DNA of 64,000 nucleotides, taken from Babylonia areolata. Its lineage: Eukaryota > Mollusca > Gastropoda > Neogastropoda > Buccinidae. The position numbers and the translations under genes were made by a program. The DNA lies in assembly GCF_041734735.1 (NCBI RefSeq), contig NC_134898.1, positions 52,479,603-52,543,602 on the forward strand, given 5' to 3'. Of the stretch, positions 11,556 through 22,914 are shown in pieces. Every line of letters begins with the position of its first letter. Position 1 is the first letter of the stretch. The notes beneath the pieces are model-generated. The model searched no databases and was not told where the DNA came from. It saw only the letters and a list, made by a program, of their open reading frames with translations.

Positions 11556-11783
11556 CCTATAGAACAATGTGCTGAATGGTGGTGGGTATGTGTGTGACAG
11601 GTCGTGACGGGGCCTATAGAACAATGTGCTGAATGGTGGTGGGTATGTGTGTGACAGGTCGTGACGGGGCCTATAGAACAATGTGCTGAATGGTGGTGGG
11701 TATGTGTGTGACAGGTCGTGACGGGGCCTATAGAACAATGTGCTGAATGGTGGTGGGTATGTGTGTGACAGGTCGTGACGGGG
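11556..11783 (+). repeat. 57-bp array duplicating an ARID1 splice acceptor four times
   Basis: CCTATAGAACAATGTGCTGA starts at 11556, 11613, 11670 and 11727, an exact 57-bp period. Each unit also holds GGGTATGTGTGTGACAG, then GTCGTGACGG. The fourth AG (11770-11771) is the acceptor of the next ARID1 exon; identical AGs lie at 11599-11600, 11656-11657 and 11713-11714. The copies are almost identical, so the expansion is recent. Confidence 0.97.
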
Positions 11784-11935
11784 ATAGATGGTCACCAATG
11801 CACAGCCAGCGCAGTTTTGCCTCCAGCGCCCCAGGCACACCTTCCATGGGGCCCTATGGCAGACCTCCTGGAGTGCGTGGGTCCCCCCAGCCCAGGGATA
11901 AAGTCCTGGCCGCCAGATTACAGGTAGAGCAGCAG
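11772..11935 (+). CDS. ARID1: ARID1/BAF250 internal exon
   Basis: An exon of about 54 codons entered in phase 1, matching the G left by the exon ending at 6401 (G+GT = Gly). It encodes RDGDRWSPMHSQRSFASS, then APGTPSMGPYGRPPGVRG and DKVLAARLQ. This fits the Ser/Gly/Pro-rich ARID1 region corresponding to HDSYGNQFSTQGTPSG in vertebrates. Two phase-0 donors are possible: CAG|GTAGAG after 11923 and CAG|GTACTG after 11935, differing by four codons (VEQQ). Both keep frame with the next exon. The acceptor sits in a four-fold 57-bp duplication, and the three upstream acceptor copies would lead to a TGA after about ten codons, so 11771 is the one that gives a full protein. Confidence 0.8.
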
Positions 11936-11984
11936 GTACTGCATGGTGTGTGTGAGTGAGAAAGGCAGCAGATAACATGCACAG

Positions 11985-12098
11985 GAGTTGATGTGTTGCC
12001 CACAAGCTGTCAGTCAACTGTTGAAAGAAGATTGTTGTGAGTTTGATGTGTTGCCAACAAGCTGTCAGTCAACTGTTGAAAGAAGATTGTTGTGAGTC
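11985..12098. repeat. Two-copy direct duplication of about 53 bp
   Basis: GATGTGTTGCC(A)ACAAGCTG, TCAGTCAACTGTTGAAAGAA and GATTGTTGTGAGT occur twice in tandem in the short intron between two ARID1 exons. Confidence 0.9.
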
Positions 12099-12410
12099 TC
12101 CGGTGGGTGAGGGACAGAGGGGAAGGATTCTGTGGAAAAGCACAGCACCAGTGTCGTCTCTCAGGCTTATGGTTTATTGAAGGCATTGTGATTCATTGGA
12201 CTGTTCCATGTAAGACTTCAGAACTTAGACTGAGATATGGAAGGCGCTGACTTGTTGGTGTGGACAGGCATTCTAAATGTACTGTAAGATCTACTTGCAG
12301 TGGCCTTCCTGGTCAGCTGGATGGACAGAAGTGGTGGGAACAGAGTGAATTAGTTGCAGTTTTCCCTGCATGCCTGGAGAAAGTGGATGAGGATTTGTGG
12401 TGTGTTGCAG

Positions 12411-12540
12411 CAGAAACCTTGCACCATGCTGGCCAACATCCCGGCCCAGGCCAAGAAGGAGATAGTCTTTCCTGCTGACAGCGTTGAAGCCACACAGCCC
12501 ACCCTGACCAAACGTCGCCGCCTTACACACAAAGATATCT
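12411..12540 (+). CDS. ARID1: ARID1/BAF250 exon: VEATQP / RRRLT / KDI segment
   Basis: A 43-codon exon plus one base. The product is QKPCTMLANIPAQAKKE, then IVFPADSVEATQPTL and TKRRRLTHKDI. It matches a highly conserved ARID1A/B stretch (ITFPPGSVEATQP...RRRLTMKDI) just before the BAF250_C domain, and may include a basic nuclear-localisation-like KRRR. The acceptor is a NAGNAG site (TTGCAGCAG), so inclusion of one Gln may vary (start 12411 or 12414). The donor is ATCT|GTGAGT, leaving a T that pairs with GT of the last exon to give Cys at the position of Gly or Val in the human paralogues. Strong orthology evidence together with the following exon. Confidence 0.93.
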
Positions 12541-12770
12541 GTGAGTAACCAGCCTAGAGGAAACCTGAGGGAATCTACATGAGGCATAGAGAGTAGGCTG
12601 TTACACCACACTGAAGTACAGTGACATTTGATCTGTGAAGTGTGACAAAGGCACTGCCCTTAAACCTTTCCTGTTTAGTGCTTCCCATCAGCTTGCATGC
12701 TGGTCACTGAGATAAAAAGATAAAAAGAAGGGGTTCTGAGGGGAAGTGACCTGTATGCAAGTTGATGGGT

Positions 12771-14764
12771 CACACTGAACAGCAGATAATGTATCATTTT
12801 ATAGGATCAGACTGAACCTCACACTGAACAGCAGGTAATGTATCATTTTATAGGATCAGACTGAATTCACACTGAACAGCAGATAATGTATCATTTTATA
12901 GGATCAGACTGAACGTCACACTGAACAGCAGATAATGTATCATTTTATAGGATCAGACTGAACCTCACACTGAACAGCAGGTAATGTATCATTTTATAGG
13001 ATCAGACTGAACGTCACACTGAACAGCAGGTAATGTATCATTTTATAGGATCAGACTGAACCTCACACTGAACAGCAGGTAATGTATCATTTTATAGGAT
13101 CAGACTGAATTCACACTGAACAGCAGATAATGTATCATTTTATAGGATCAGACTGAACGTCACACTGAACAGCAGATAATGTATCATTTTATAGGATCAG
13201 ACTGAACGTCACACTGAACAGCAGGTAATGTATCATTTTATAGGATCAGACTGAACCTCACACTGAACAGCAGGTAATGTATCATTTTATAGGATCAGAC
13301 TGAATTCACACTGAACAGCAGATAATGTATCATTTTATAGGATCAGACTGAACCTCACACTGAACAGCAGATAATGTATCATTTTATAGGATCAGACTGA
13401 ACCTCACACTGAACAGCAGGTAATGTATCATTTTATAGGATCAGACTGAACGTCACACTGAACAGCAGGTAATGTATCATTTTATAGGATCAGACTGAAC
13501 GTCACACTGAACAGCAGGTAATGTATCATTTTATAGGATCAGACTGAACCTCACACTGAACAGCAGGTAATGTATCATTTTATAGGATCAGACTGAACGT
13601 CACACTGAACAGCAGATAATGTATCATTTTATAGGATCAGACTGAACCTCACACTGAACAGCAGGTAATGTATCATTTTATAGGATCAGACTGAATTCAC
13701 ACTGAACAGCAGATAATGTATCATTTTATAGGATCAGACTGAACCTCACACTGAACAGCAGGTAATGTATCATTTTATAGGATAAGACTGAACGTCACAC
13801 TGAACAGCAGGTAATGTATCATTTTATAGGATAAGACTGAATTCACACTGAACAGCAGGTAATGTATCATTTTATAGGATCAGACTGAACCTCACACTGA
13901 ACAGCAGGTAATGTATCATTTTATAGGATCAGACTGAACGTCACACTGAACAGCAGATAATGTATCATTTTATAGGATCAGACTGAACCTCACACTGAAC
14001 AGCAGGTAATGTATCATTTTATAGGATCAGACTGAATTCACACTGAACAGCAGGTAATGTATCATTTTATAGGATCAGACTGAACGTCACACTGAACAGC
14101 AGGTAATGTATCATTTTATAGGATCAGACTGAACGTCACACTGAACAGCAGATAATGTATCATTTTATAGGATAAGACTGAATTCACACTGAACAGCAGG
14201 TAATGTATCATTTTATAGGATCAGACTGAACGTCACACTGAACAGCAGGTAATGTATCATTTTATAGGATCAGACTGAACGTCACACTGAACAGCAGATA
14301 ATGTATCATTTTATAGGATCAGACTGAACCTCACACTGAACAGCAGGTAATGTATCATTTTATAGGATCAGACTGAACGTCACACTGAACAGCAGGTAAT
14401 GTATCATTTTATAGGATCAGACTGAACGTCACACTGAACAGCAGGTAATGTATCATTTTATAGGATCAGACTGAATTCACACTGAACAGCAGATAATGTA
14501 TCATTTTATAGGATCAGACTGAATTCACACTGAACAGCAGATAATGTATCATTTTATAGGATCAGACTGAATTCACACTGAACAGCAGATAATGTATCAT
14601 TTTATAGGATCAGACTGAACGTCACACTGAACAGCAGATAATGTATCATTTTATAGGATCAGACTGAACTCACACTGAACAGCAGATAATGTATCATTTT
14701 ATAGGATCAGACTGAACGTCACACTGAACAGCAGATAATGTATCATTTTATAGGATCAGACTGA
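12771..14764. repeat. 47-49-bp intronic satellite, about 41 copies
   Basis: Unit: CACACTGAACAGCAG(A/G)TAA, then TGTATCATTTTATAGGATCA, then GACTGAA with CGT, CCT or TT before the next CACACTG. Three main variants (GAACGT, GAACCT, GAATT) alternate without a simple order. The array fills most of the last ARID1 intron and stops about 325 bp before its acceptor. Confidence 0.98.
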
Positions 14765-15089
14765 AGCAGCCTATCAGTAACCCACTTGAAATTTGATTGG
14801 TGTCAAACCAGCAGGATGGGTTGACAGAACTACTAGGATCATGGGGTGATTTCCCCACAACAAAACAGCTTCTTCAGAGAGCTCACTGGAAAGCTTTTGT
14901 TGAGACAGACAAGGCTGGTTCCTTAATGTTTCCCAAGATTACACTTTCTTGGTTGATAAGTTTACACTGCAGTGGTTGATTTGTCCACTTGCAGTGGTAG
15001 GTTTTTTGTTGTTTTTTTCTCAATGAATGCAGCTGCCCTCACCAGTCCAATGTAACAGACAGTAAGGCAGGTGGTGAATGTGTGGACAG

Positions 15090-17332
15090 GTCCTGTGGAG
15101 GCCTGGCGCCTGATGATGGCCCTCAAGTCGGGACTGCTTGCGGAGAGCACGTGGGCCATCGACACTCTCAACATCATGCTGTTTGACGATGCCACGGTCA
15201 CCTACTTCAACCTGTCGGGTCTGCCGGGTCTGCTGGAGGTGCTCAGTGAGCAGTTCCGGGCCACGCTGCTGCACATCTTCCCCGAGTTGAACCGCCAGGA
15301 GCTGCACGCACAGGGGGGGAGTCTGCCCCCCTGCAGTCCTGTTGGGGAGGAGGAGGGGCCTGACGGAGAGGAGGGCGGAGCCGCCGGCCTGATTGACGCG
15401 GGCAGCGAGGCCCAGCTGGACAAGTCATTGTACGGCGGGGACTTCACCTGGGTGTCGCGTCAGGGGCGGGGGGTGGTGAGGGACCAGGGGTGTGGGGATG
15501 GTGCGGTGCTGGACCCCAAAAAGTGGGACAAGCACTGCAGCTTTGTCAGCGGCCGTCGGCACTGGCAGAAAGGGGGCGGGGACATCACGCGGCATGTGGT
15601 GCCTTGCTTTGAGAGCAGCCGGACGGGGCAGTTCCTGACAGACATGTTCTATCAGAACAGGACTAGCAGGAGGGAGGTGGGGAGGAAACGCAAGGCAGCT
15701 GTGGTGTCTGACGGTGCCATGTGCGGGAAAGGACCCAAGCGGCCATGCAGCCAGGACGCTCCCTCAGAGAAGCAGTGCAAAGAGGGGGGTGTTTCACGGC
15801 CCAGTGCTGGTGACCTGTGTGATCATTCCAAAGGGTGCAGTCAACAAGTGCTCCATCACAACAGTGCCGCCTCTCTCGGGGACATCAAACAGGAGCAGGG
15901 TTCAGGTGTACATCACTGCCAGTCCCACGATTCCCTTCCTCCTCCTTTGTTATCTGGTACCAGAGAAGGAGGTGAGGTTTCCCCCGAAGACGGTGTGAAA
16001 AGCAGTGCTGGTGATGTGGAAGAGAGCAGTGATAAGTGTGCACCCCCCCAGTTAACCAGTGAGGGAGAGGAGGCGGGAGTGACAAGGACACCCAGTCAGG
16101 ACGGAGTGCCAGACAAGTCTGTGGGAAAGGAAGCCCCAGAAAAGGTGGAGCCAGACACCAGTGGTGCAGCAGCAGGTCCCAGCCCCAAGGAGGAGGAGGA
16201 TGAAATGACGGCAGAGATAGTGGCCATGATGATCAAAGAGCAGGACAAGGAGATGGAGGAGGAGGCGTACCGGCCCGACGAGCCCCCGCTGACCACGGTG
16301 CAGTCTGACCAGGAGGACGTGGGCAGTCGCTGCGTGGCCATCTCAAACATCTTCCGCAGTCTGTCATGCATCCCGGGCAACGAAGGCCTGCTGGCCAAAC
16401 ACCACGGGCTGATGTGGCTGCTGGGTCAGCTGCTGCTGCTGCACCATAGCCACCCTCACCGTGCCAAGCCCCCACCTGCCCCACCCCTGGACCAGCAGGA
16501 TGTAGTGAAGGTGGAGGAGGAGGTGGTGGGGAAGGTGGAGGTGGAGAGCGCCAAGGAGGAGGAGGGGGACAAGGACTGGGCCACCTGCCCAGAGTGGTGG
16601 TGGGACACCCTGGAGGCGCTGAGAGAGAATGCGCTGGTGATCCTGGCCAACATCTGCTCCCACATGCACATGCGCGACATGGCCAACGAGGTGTGCCTGC
16701 CCATCTTGGACGGGCTGCTGCACTGGATGGTGTGCCCCTCCTCGGCGGCCTGCGACCCCCTGCCCTCGGCCTCCTCCGCCTCCCAGCTGTCCCCGCAGCG
16801 CCTGGTGCTGGAGGCCCTGTGCAAGCTGTGCATCCACGAGGAGAATGTTGACCTGGTGCTGGCCACCCCACCCTTCTCCCGCATCCTCTTGCTGCTGGAG
16901 CGCCTCATCCGCCTGCTGGCTGAGCGGTCCCAGCCCGTGCCCCGCGAGTTCTCCATCGCCCTCCTCTCACGCCTTGTGCAGGGCGACGCCGTGGCCGCTC
17001 GCGCCATCGCCCTCCAGCACCCGTCCATCCCGCTGCTCATTGAGTTCATCGAGTCCGCCGAGCAGTCGGCCATGGCAGTGGCAGGCCAGCATGGGTCCGG
17101 GGCTGGGGTGCAGAGCAACCCCGAGGCACTGGGCACGTCCCTGGACATGCTGCGGCGCGCTGCCTCCACCCTGCTGCACATGGCCCGCCTGCCCCACAAC
17201 CGCAAGCTGTTCCTGCACCACCAGAGTCGGCTTCTCGCCCTGGTCATGTCCCAGTGGTTGGACTGTGGGGTCACCCACATCATTTCTGACGTCCTCTTTG
17301 AGTGTTCACAGTTCAACCCCCTCCCCACGTGA
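15090..17332 (+). CDS. ARID1: ARID1/BAF250 last exon: BAF250_C domain and stop
   Basis: Terminal exon (acceptor GTGTGGACAG, ends at 15089; TGA at 17330-17332), about 747 codons, GC-rich. ARID1 is the large targeting subunit of the canonical BAF (SWI/SNF) nucleosome remodeller in the nucleus; its C-terminal armadillo-like domain contacts the core subunits. The N-terminal part reads PVEAWRLMMALKSGLLAEST, then FNLSGLPGLLEVL; next comes the Trp-containing GGGD motif (HWQKGGGDITRHV). About 200 residues of acidic, Ser/Glu/Lys-rich, probably disordered insert follow, then SRCVAISNIFRSLSCIPGNE, LLLLHHSHP, EWWWDTLEALRENALVILAN, LDGLLHWMVCPS, LSPQRLVLEALCKL, NVDLVLATPPFSR and RRAASTLLHMARL. The end, IISDVLFECSQFNPLPT, fits the vertebrate VICDVLF terminus. 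All core blocks of the family are present. An open frame begins at 15071, but 15071-15089 are intron. Antisense frames of up to 326 codons are shadows of the GC bias. Confidence 0.96.
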
Positions 17333-18490
17333 CCAACACATCCTTGTCCTGTCTCTGACGGACAACACGCATCTTGGAAAGAGAACGTTCTGGTTTTTGT
17401 GTGCATGAAACGCGGGAACTCTGCATCGGAACTCATGGGTTGGAATGGGTCATTTTATCATAGCCTGACTGGAACAAGGACTGTGTGAAAGCAGAGTGTG
17501 TTTGAGGGAGCGATGTTTTAGGGGGGGAGGGTGGGGGGTAATGTGGGAGTGGCACTGAAGTGGAAAGAGGAAGGGCAGGACTTAGCCTCCACATGCACAC
17601 ACTGCCATACGCAATGGAAAGGATAGACTTGACCTGACAGAGAGGACAGGACGGCATGGCAGGCAGAAGGGAGAACAGTGCTTGGTACTGACCCATGTGA
17701 TCTCCTTAGGTGCTGTTGACTGTAGCCAGGGCCTGACAGCTCCCTGGACACTGTCTGCAGAAAGGCCACTTCAGGAGGAACTCACTCACTCAGTTGTGAT
17801 GTCTCCCTCATCCTCAAGAGACAAACTGTGATCTTGTCAGTGTCATGCCAGAACAATCCTCTGACAGTTCATGTCATTGTCAGCAGGAACCTCCCCCCCC
17901 CACACCCCCCTCTCTGTCATTGTTTTTGTCGTCTTTTCTTGTCTTGTTTTCCTGTGTATCAGGATGAATGCCAGCTGGCTGCTAGGCAGCTCTTTGGATG
18001 GATGAATCTGGAGACTGTTGAGAAATTGTTGAGGTGTAACAAGTGATTGTGACATTTTACCTTGTGAGCGTGAGTTACGATAGCACATGATCCCCCAGTA
18101 TGGTTTGGAAACAATGCCATGTTTGAAGTGGATTCCTGTCATGAACTCTGGACTAGCAGTCCTCGGGCTGTGCGTTCTGCTCACTTCTGTCTTCATCCTT
18201 TTCATTATTTGGACAGTGTACATACTACAGACGTGATCAATCATGCTTTTATTTTTTCTGTAAACATTTCTCCTGTAATTAACTATAAGGTGGTTGTTAA
18301 ACAATTTTATATTCAGACTTGCTAGCTGTAGCTACTGTTTTGAGTCTTCATTGTTGTGCTGCCTTGGAGTAGAATTTCACCATCATGCCAGCATTTTCTG
18401 AGGACATGTTTGTGGAGTGCACTTGAATTAGGTAGGCGGTGAGTGGGCATGTGACAGTTGGAATAAACTGAGTCCTTTAGAAATATCAGT
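17333..18490 (+). other. ARID1: ARID1 3' untranslated region
   Basis: Non-coding, moderately AT-rich sequence from the stop codon to just past an AATAAA. No repeats or conserved frames are seen. The boundary is inferred from the poly(A) signal only. Confidence 0.6.
18462..18467 (+). terminator. ARID1: Poly(A) signal AATAAA for ARID1
   Basis: The first canonical AATAAA downstream of the ARID1 stop, followed within 30-40 bases by a GT-rich stretch (GCAAGTTTGTTTG), as expected for a cleavage site. Predicted 3' UTR of about 1.15 kb. Confidence 0.55.
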
Positions 18491-19247
18491 GCAAGTTTGT
18501 TTGATTGAATGGGGAGCATGCTAGTAGCATTGTCAGGGGTGTCGTGAGGGAATGGAGTAATGTGTTGTTTTATATGCTTCTGAGTAAATGGATATGAAGG
18601 TGATAGATAATTTCTTCAGTTGAGAAGGTTATCCAAGACATTTAGGCAAGTGATGTAATCAGAGTTGAAAGTCCTATCCATACTGCCAATAACATGATGC
18701 TTATTCCCACAACCCGTGCCAGGTTTCGTCTCTGACTTGGCATAGTGCTATAACGCAAGATTGTTTACATATTTTAATTATCTTAGAATCTTAAGTGTTT
18801 TGTTGGTATCTGTAAGTTTAAAAGATGATTCCAAGTTTTGTGCAAATAAGACTGGTGACACATGGATCAGGTAACATGCAGGCGAATCATGTAAAACATT
18901 TCCAGCAAATATGTTTTTTTAGTTGTTTGTGACGATCAAAGGAAGTGCATTCTTTTACCACTTTGAGTAAGGTGATATTGTTTGTGATGATCAAAGGAAG
19001 CGCATTCTTTTATCACTTTTGAGTAAGGTGGCATACCTTATCAGACATTAAGTCTTTAGGTTTACAGACATTGCACTAATTGCAATGAGGTTTGAACAAA
19101 GTATTGTCTGCTGAAAATCCTGGATGTTCTTGACTATGCCTTCCTTTTGTTTTCGATATGGAGAATTTTGGAGTGGTCAGTGGGGAGAGTTTTGGTAGAC
19201 TGAATTGGCAGCAGTGTTTATCATCAGCCTAGTTTGAACAGTTGGCT
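18490..19247. other. Intergenic, contains a two-copy 65-bp duplication
   Basis: Mostly unique AT-rich DNA. At about 18920-19030 the block GACGATCAAAGGAAGTGCAT and the following TTCTTTTACCACTTTGAGTA occurs twice with a few differences. Confidence 0.6.
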
Positions 19248-19870
19248 TGTTGGACAGGGAGGTGCAGTAGTAATCAGTGTGTAGGGATGGAACATGTTGG
19301 ACAGGGAGGTGCAGTAGTAATCAGTGTGTAGGGATGGAACATGTTGGACAGGGAGGTGCAGTTGTAATCAGTGTGTAGGGATGGAACATGTTGGACATGG
19401 AGGTGCAGTTGTAATCAGTGTGTAGGGATGGAACATGTTGGACAGGGAGGTGCAGTAGTAATCAGTGTGTAGGGATGGAACATGTTGGACAGGGAGGTGC
19501 AGTAGTAATCAGTGTGTAGGGATGGAACATGTTGGACAGGGAGATGCAGTAGTAATCAGTGTGTAGGGATGGAACATGTTGGACAGGGAGATGCAGTTGT
19601 AATCAGTGTGTAGGGATGGAACATGTTGGACAGGGAGGTGCAGTAGTAATCAGTGTGTAGGGATGGAACATGTTGGACAGGGAGGTGCAGTAGTAATCAG
19701 TGTGTAGGGATGGAACATGTTGGACAGGGAGATGCAGTTGTAATCAGTGTGTAGGGATGGAACATGTTGGACAGGGAGGTGCAGTAGTAATCAGTGTGTA
19801 GGGATGGAACATGTTGGACAGGGAGATGCAGTTGTAATCAGTGTGTAGGGATGGAACGTGTTGGACAGAC
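19248..19870. repeat. 47-bp minisatellite, about 13 copies
   Basis: Unit GTTGGACAGGGAGGTGCAGT, AGTAATCAGTGTGTAGGGAT, GGAACAT. Variant sites are AGTAGTAAT/AGTTGTAAT and GGAGGT/GGAGAT. Copies are more than 95% alike by eye, so the expansion is recent. Confidence 0.97.
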
Positions 19871-22184
19871 TGTTGAACAGGAGTAGAACAGTAGAAATAG
19901 ACTGGTCATGTCAGCGTTCTGTGTGTGGGAGGTTTCTAATCTAAAACTAGAAACAAGATGGGTGGGGTGTGGATTGGTAGAGATGGCAGTTGTGGTCGGA
20001 CCATTTTATCTTCATCTCCTCTTCTCATTGACTGTAAAAAGCCTGGATTAATGGAGGGTAGTTTTAATCTACCCATTGCATTTCAAAGAGGAAGGTACAT
20101 CTTCTTGTCTTTTCGTCTTTTCCATTTTCTTCAGATTATCAAAAATTATTGTGTGTTTCTGCAGCGTATGAGTTACAGCATATGAATGGTGTACCAAACT
20201 GGTATGTGAATAGATGACATGTAATCATGTTTTTACAATACTCTTGATTCTTGGTATGTTTTGGAGATTCCCGTTGGTTATTCTGTTCATTTGTCATTGA
20301 TTCATAATCATGGTGAGGATCAAAGAAGGTAACTCATTGCTCTAATCACAGATCTGCCTACTGCATGCATGAACCTATGAAAACAAATGTTGCATATGAA
20401 AATTGTTAAGGTGAATTGCTGGAGTTCTGGATAAGCAGATGGCAAATGTCTCCAGTTACAGTTTTATTCATTTGAACATATATTCGTGATTCCACTGAAG
20501 CAGTTTTTATGTTGTCAACTGATCTTTTTGTTTTGTTTTTGTTGCAGTATTTATGTGTACATGAAGTAAACTTGCGAGAATTGACATTCTGTGTTGAGCA
20601 TAGCTTTTCAATGATCTTGTGTTTGTACATTTTAAACATTCACCAGGTTGACAGACGTGACTGGTTTGCTCCACGGTTGCAACATCACACACTATCACCA
20701 CTGCCGGACACACGCATTCAACACCTCACAAACATGTCTCACACCAAATTAATGGTGTCCTCTTTCTCTGAACCCCCTCACTGGGAATAGTTGTGTTGAC
20801 CAGGAGGAGACAAAGCTGGAAAGAAAGTAATTTCCAGTTGGATGAGTAAAGATGTGTCAGTCCTCATGCCAGTCATGAATAGTTCTTCATTTGTGAGCTG
20901 CAACTCCGAAGTTCACTGGTATGCACAAGTAGGCTTTAAAAATGTGTCTGAGCATTTTGTACCCCCGCCATATGGGCAGACCTACTCCCTTTTGGGGGGT
21001 GTCATGAACAGTTAACATTGTTAAACCACCATGTACGACCCTCCTTCTACCTCCCATCACCACATTCCCCTCCTCACTCTGATGTCTATTTGCTATCTGA
21101 ATGGCCCAGCCTATTGCTTTTCTCATTGGAAATGCTGTATTCTTCCGTCTTCATACACCTCCTCAACATTCTGCCATCACAGACACAAAGGTTCTTCCAT
21201 TTGAATGCCAACACCTGCAATCCAGTCTTGCAACAGATCTTGGAAGGCCAGGCACTTACATCAGTTTCTTAACGAGTGCTCACACAATTACCTGTGATGC
21301 TTCCATAAACTCAACACTCATACACACATACAGTGCACATCTGTATGCACGTGCACACACAGCCCTCCAACACCCCTAATAAGTGAAATAAAACTAAATC
21401 CAGAAAAAAAAATCACCAAAAGTAGTGAGGCCAATGAAGGAGGTATATCTTTCACAACTATCAAAATCTGAGAAAAAAGGCTATCAACACAGGAGAGAGA
21501 GAGAGAGAATGGGACAAAGTAAGAGAACATTGTTGGACTTCAGTTTCTGGGACCCAGTCTGGATCACATGAGTTAGGTTAATCGCAACTAATGGATATCT
21601 TAAATTTATACTTAGTCACAGTCTTTTGGTCTTCCTCTCTCAGTTCTTGTGATCAAAAGTTGATTACAAAGAAATAACAAGCAGAAAATCTTGTCCTGTT
21701 TAGCATCTACTTTTGAAAAGCGCATAACAAGCAGTTCATGAAATAAACACACACATAAAAAACTAGCAGACTTAGTTGTATTCTCCAACTGACTTGAAAT
21801 GTCATTGATAAGGCAGTTAAAAAAAAAAAAAAGTCCATAGCAAGACAGTAAAAAAAGGAAAGAAAATCAAATTGAAAATAATTTTAAGGGCAAATGTAAA
21901 ATATACATTCTACTAACCTCTCTAGATTATATGAAAAAAAAGTTGCCTCAACTTTATAAACAGATTAGATTCAGATATGACCTTTCTCCAAAATGCAAAA
22001 CACTGCAATTGCTTGGGGGAACTTGAAGGTGAAAAATCGGAGCCAGGTGAAAAATGTCTGTGTTGTAAGGTCGATCTGAACATCCCCAACCCGTGGTTTC
22101 AGGTTTTGCAAACTATCTTTACACATCACACATCACATACATGTACATGTACATAAACATATACATCATCCCCTCCATTCCCAT
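19871..22184. other. Intergenic, nothing recognised
   Basis: AT-rich unique DNA. Short open frames (for example 20509-20790 and 21018-21379) have no recognisable domains or splice context and are not called as genes. Confidence 0.6.
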
Positions 22185-22335
22185 TTCAGTTCAGTTCAGT
22201 ACCTCAAGGAGGCTACAGTGTGTTTGGAAAAATCCATATTATATATGCTTCACCACATCTGCTAAACAGATGCCTGAACAGCAGAATAACTCAACGTACT
22301 CAGGGCTTGTGGGGAAAAAGGATAAATAAGTGAAG
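22185..22335 (+). mobile_element. SINE family A copy
   Basis: The head TTCAGTTCAGTTCAGTACCT is followed by CAAGGAGGC, AAATCCATAT, CTTCACCACATCTGCTAAAC and AGATGCCTGAACAGCAG, ending in an A-rich tail with GATGATAATGATAATAAAGG. The same module occurs at 26818, 48612 and 52015, always on the + strand here. The family is short, has no coding capacity and ends A-rich, as SINEs do. This copy is diverged. Confidence 0.75.
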
Positions 22336-22434
22336 AAATGAATGATGATAATGATAATAAAGGTAAGTACACGAAAATACAGTGCAAGGAAAGATAAGTA
22401 GAAGACCATGACATGAAAGAAAATGGGCCATGCG

Positions 22435-22750
22435 CAGTGAAACCCTGTCGTACACACTCACATATGCACATTCACTGACCCAGTGAAACCCTATCGTACA
22501 CACACACATGCACATTCACTGACCCAGTGAAACCCTATCGTACACACTCACACATGCACATTCACTGACCCAGTGAAACCCTATCGTACACACTCACACA
22601 TGCACATTCACTGACCCAGTGAAACCCTATCGTACACACACACATGCACATTCACTGACCCAGTGAAACCCTGTCGTACACACTCACACATGCACATTCA
22701 CTGACCCAGTGAAACCCTATCGTACACAATCACACATTCACTGACCCAAG
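22435..22750. repeat. 45-47-bp minisatellite, about 7 copies
   Basis: Unit CAGTGAAACCCTATCGTACA, CACTCACACATGCACATTCA, CTGACC. Variants carry CACACACAC in place of CACTCACAC. Followed by a CA tract near 22778. Confidence 0.95.
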
Positions 22751-22914
22751 TATGAAAGAGCATACTCACAAACAAGCACACACACACACACACACAGGCA
22801 CAGCATATGCAATAATTTGCAGTCTCACAGACACAAGCTACAAGCAAACATGCAGGTCCAACACCACACAAAAAAGCATGAGTCTCAACACTTAAACTCA
22901 CACACACGTCCACC

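Noticed and set aside
16456-17436. 326-codon minus-strand frame opposite the last ARID1 exon
   Set aside because: Antisense shadow of the conserved BAF250_C coding sequence.
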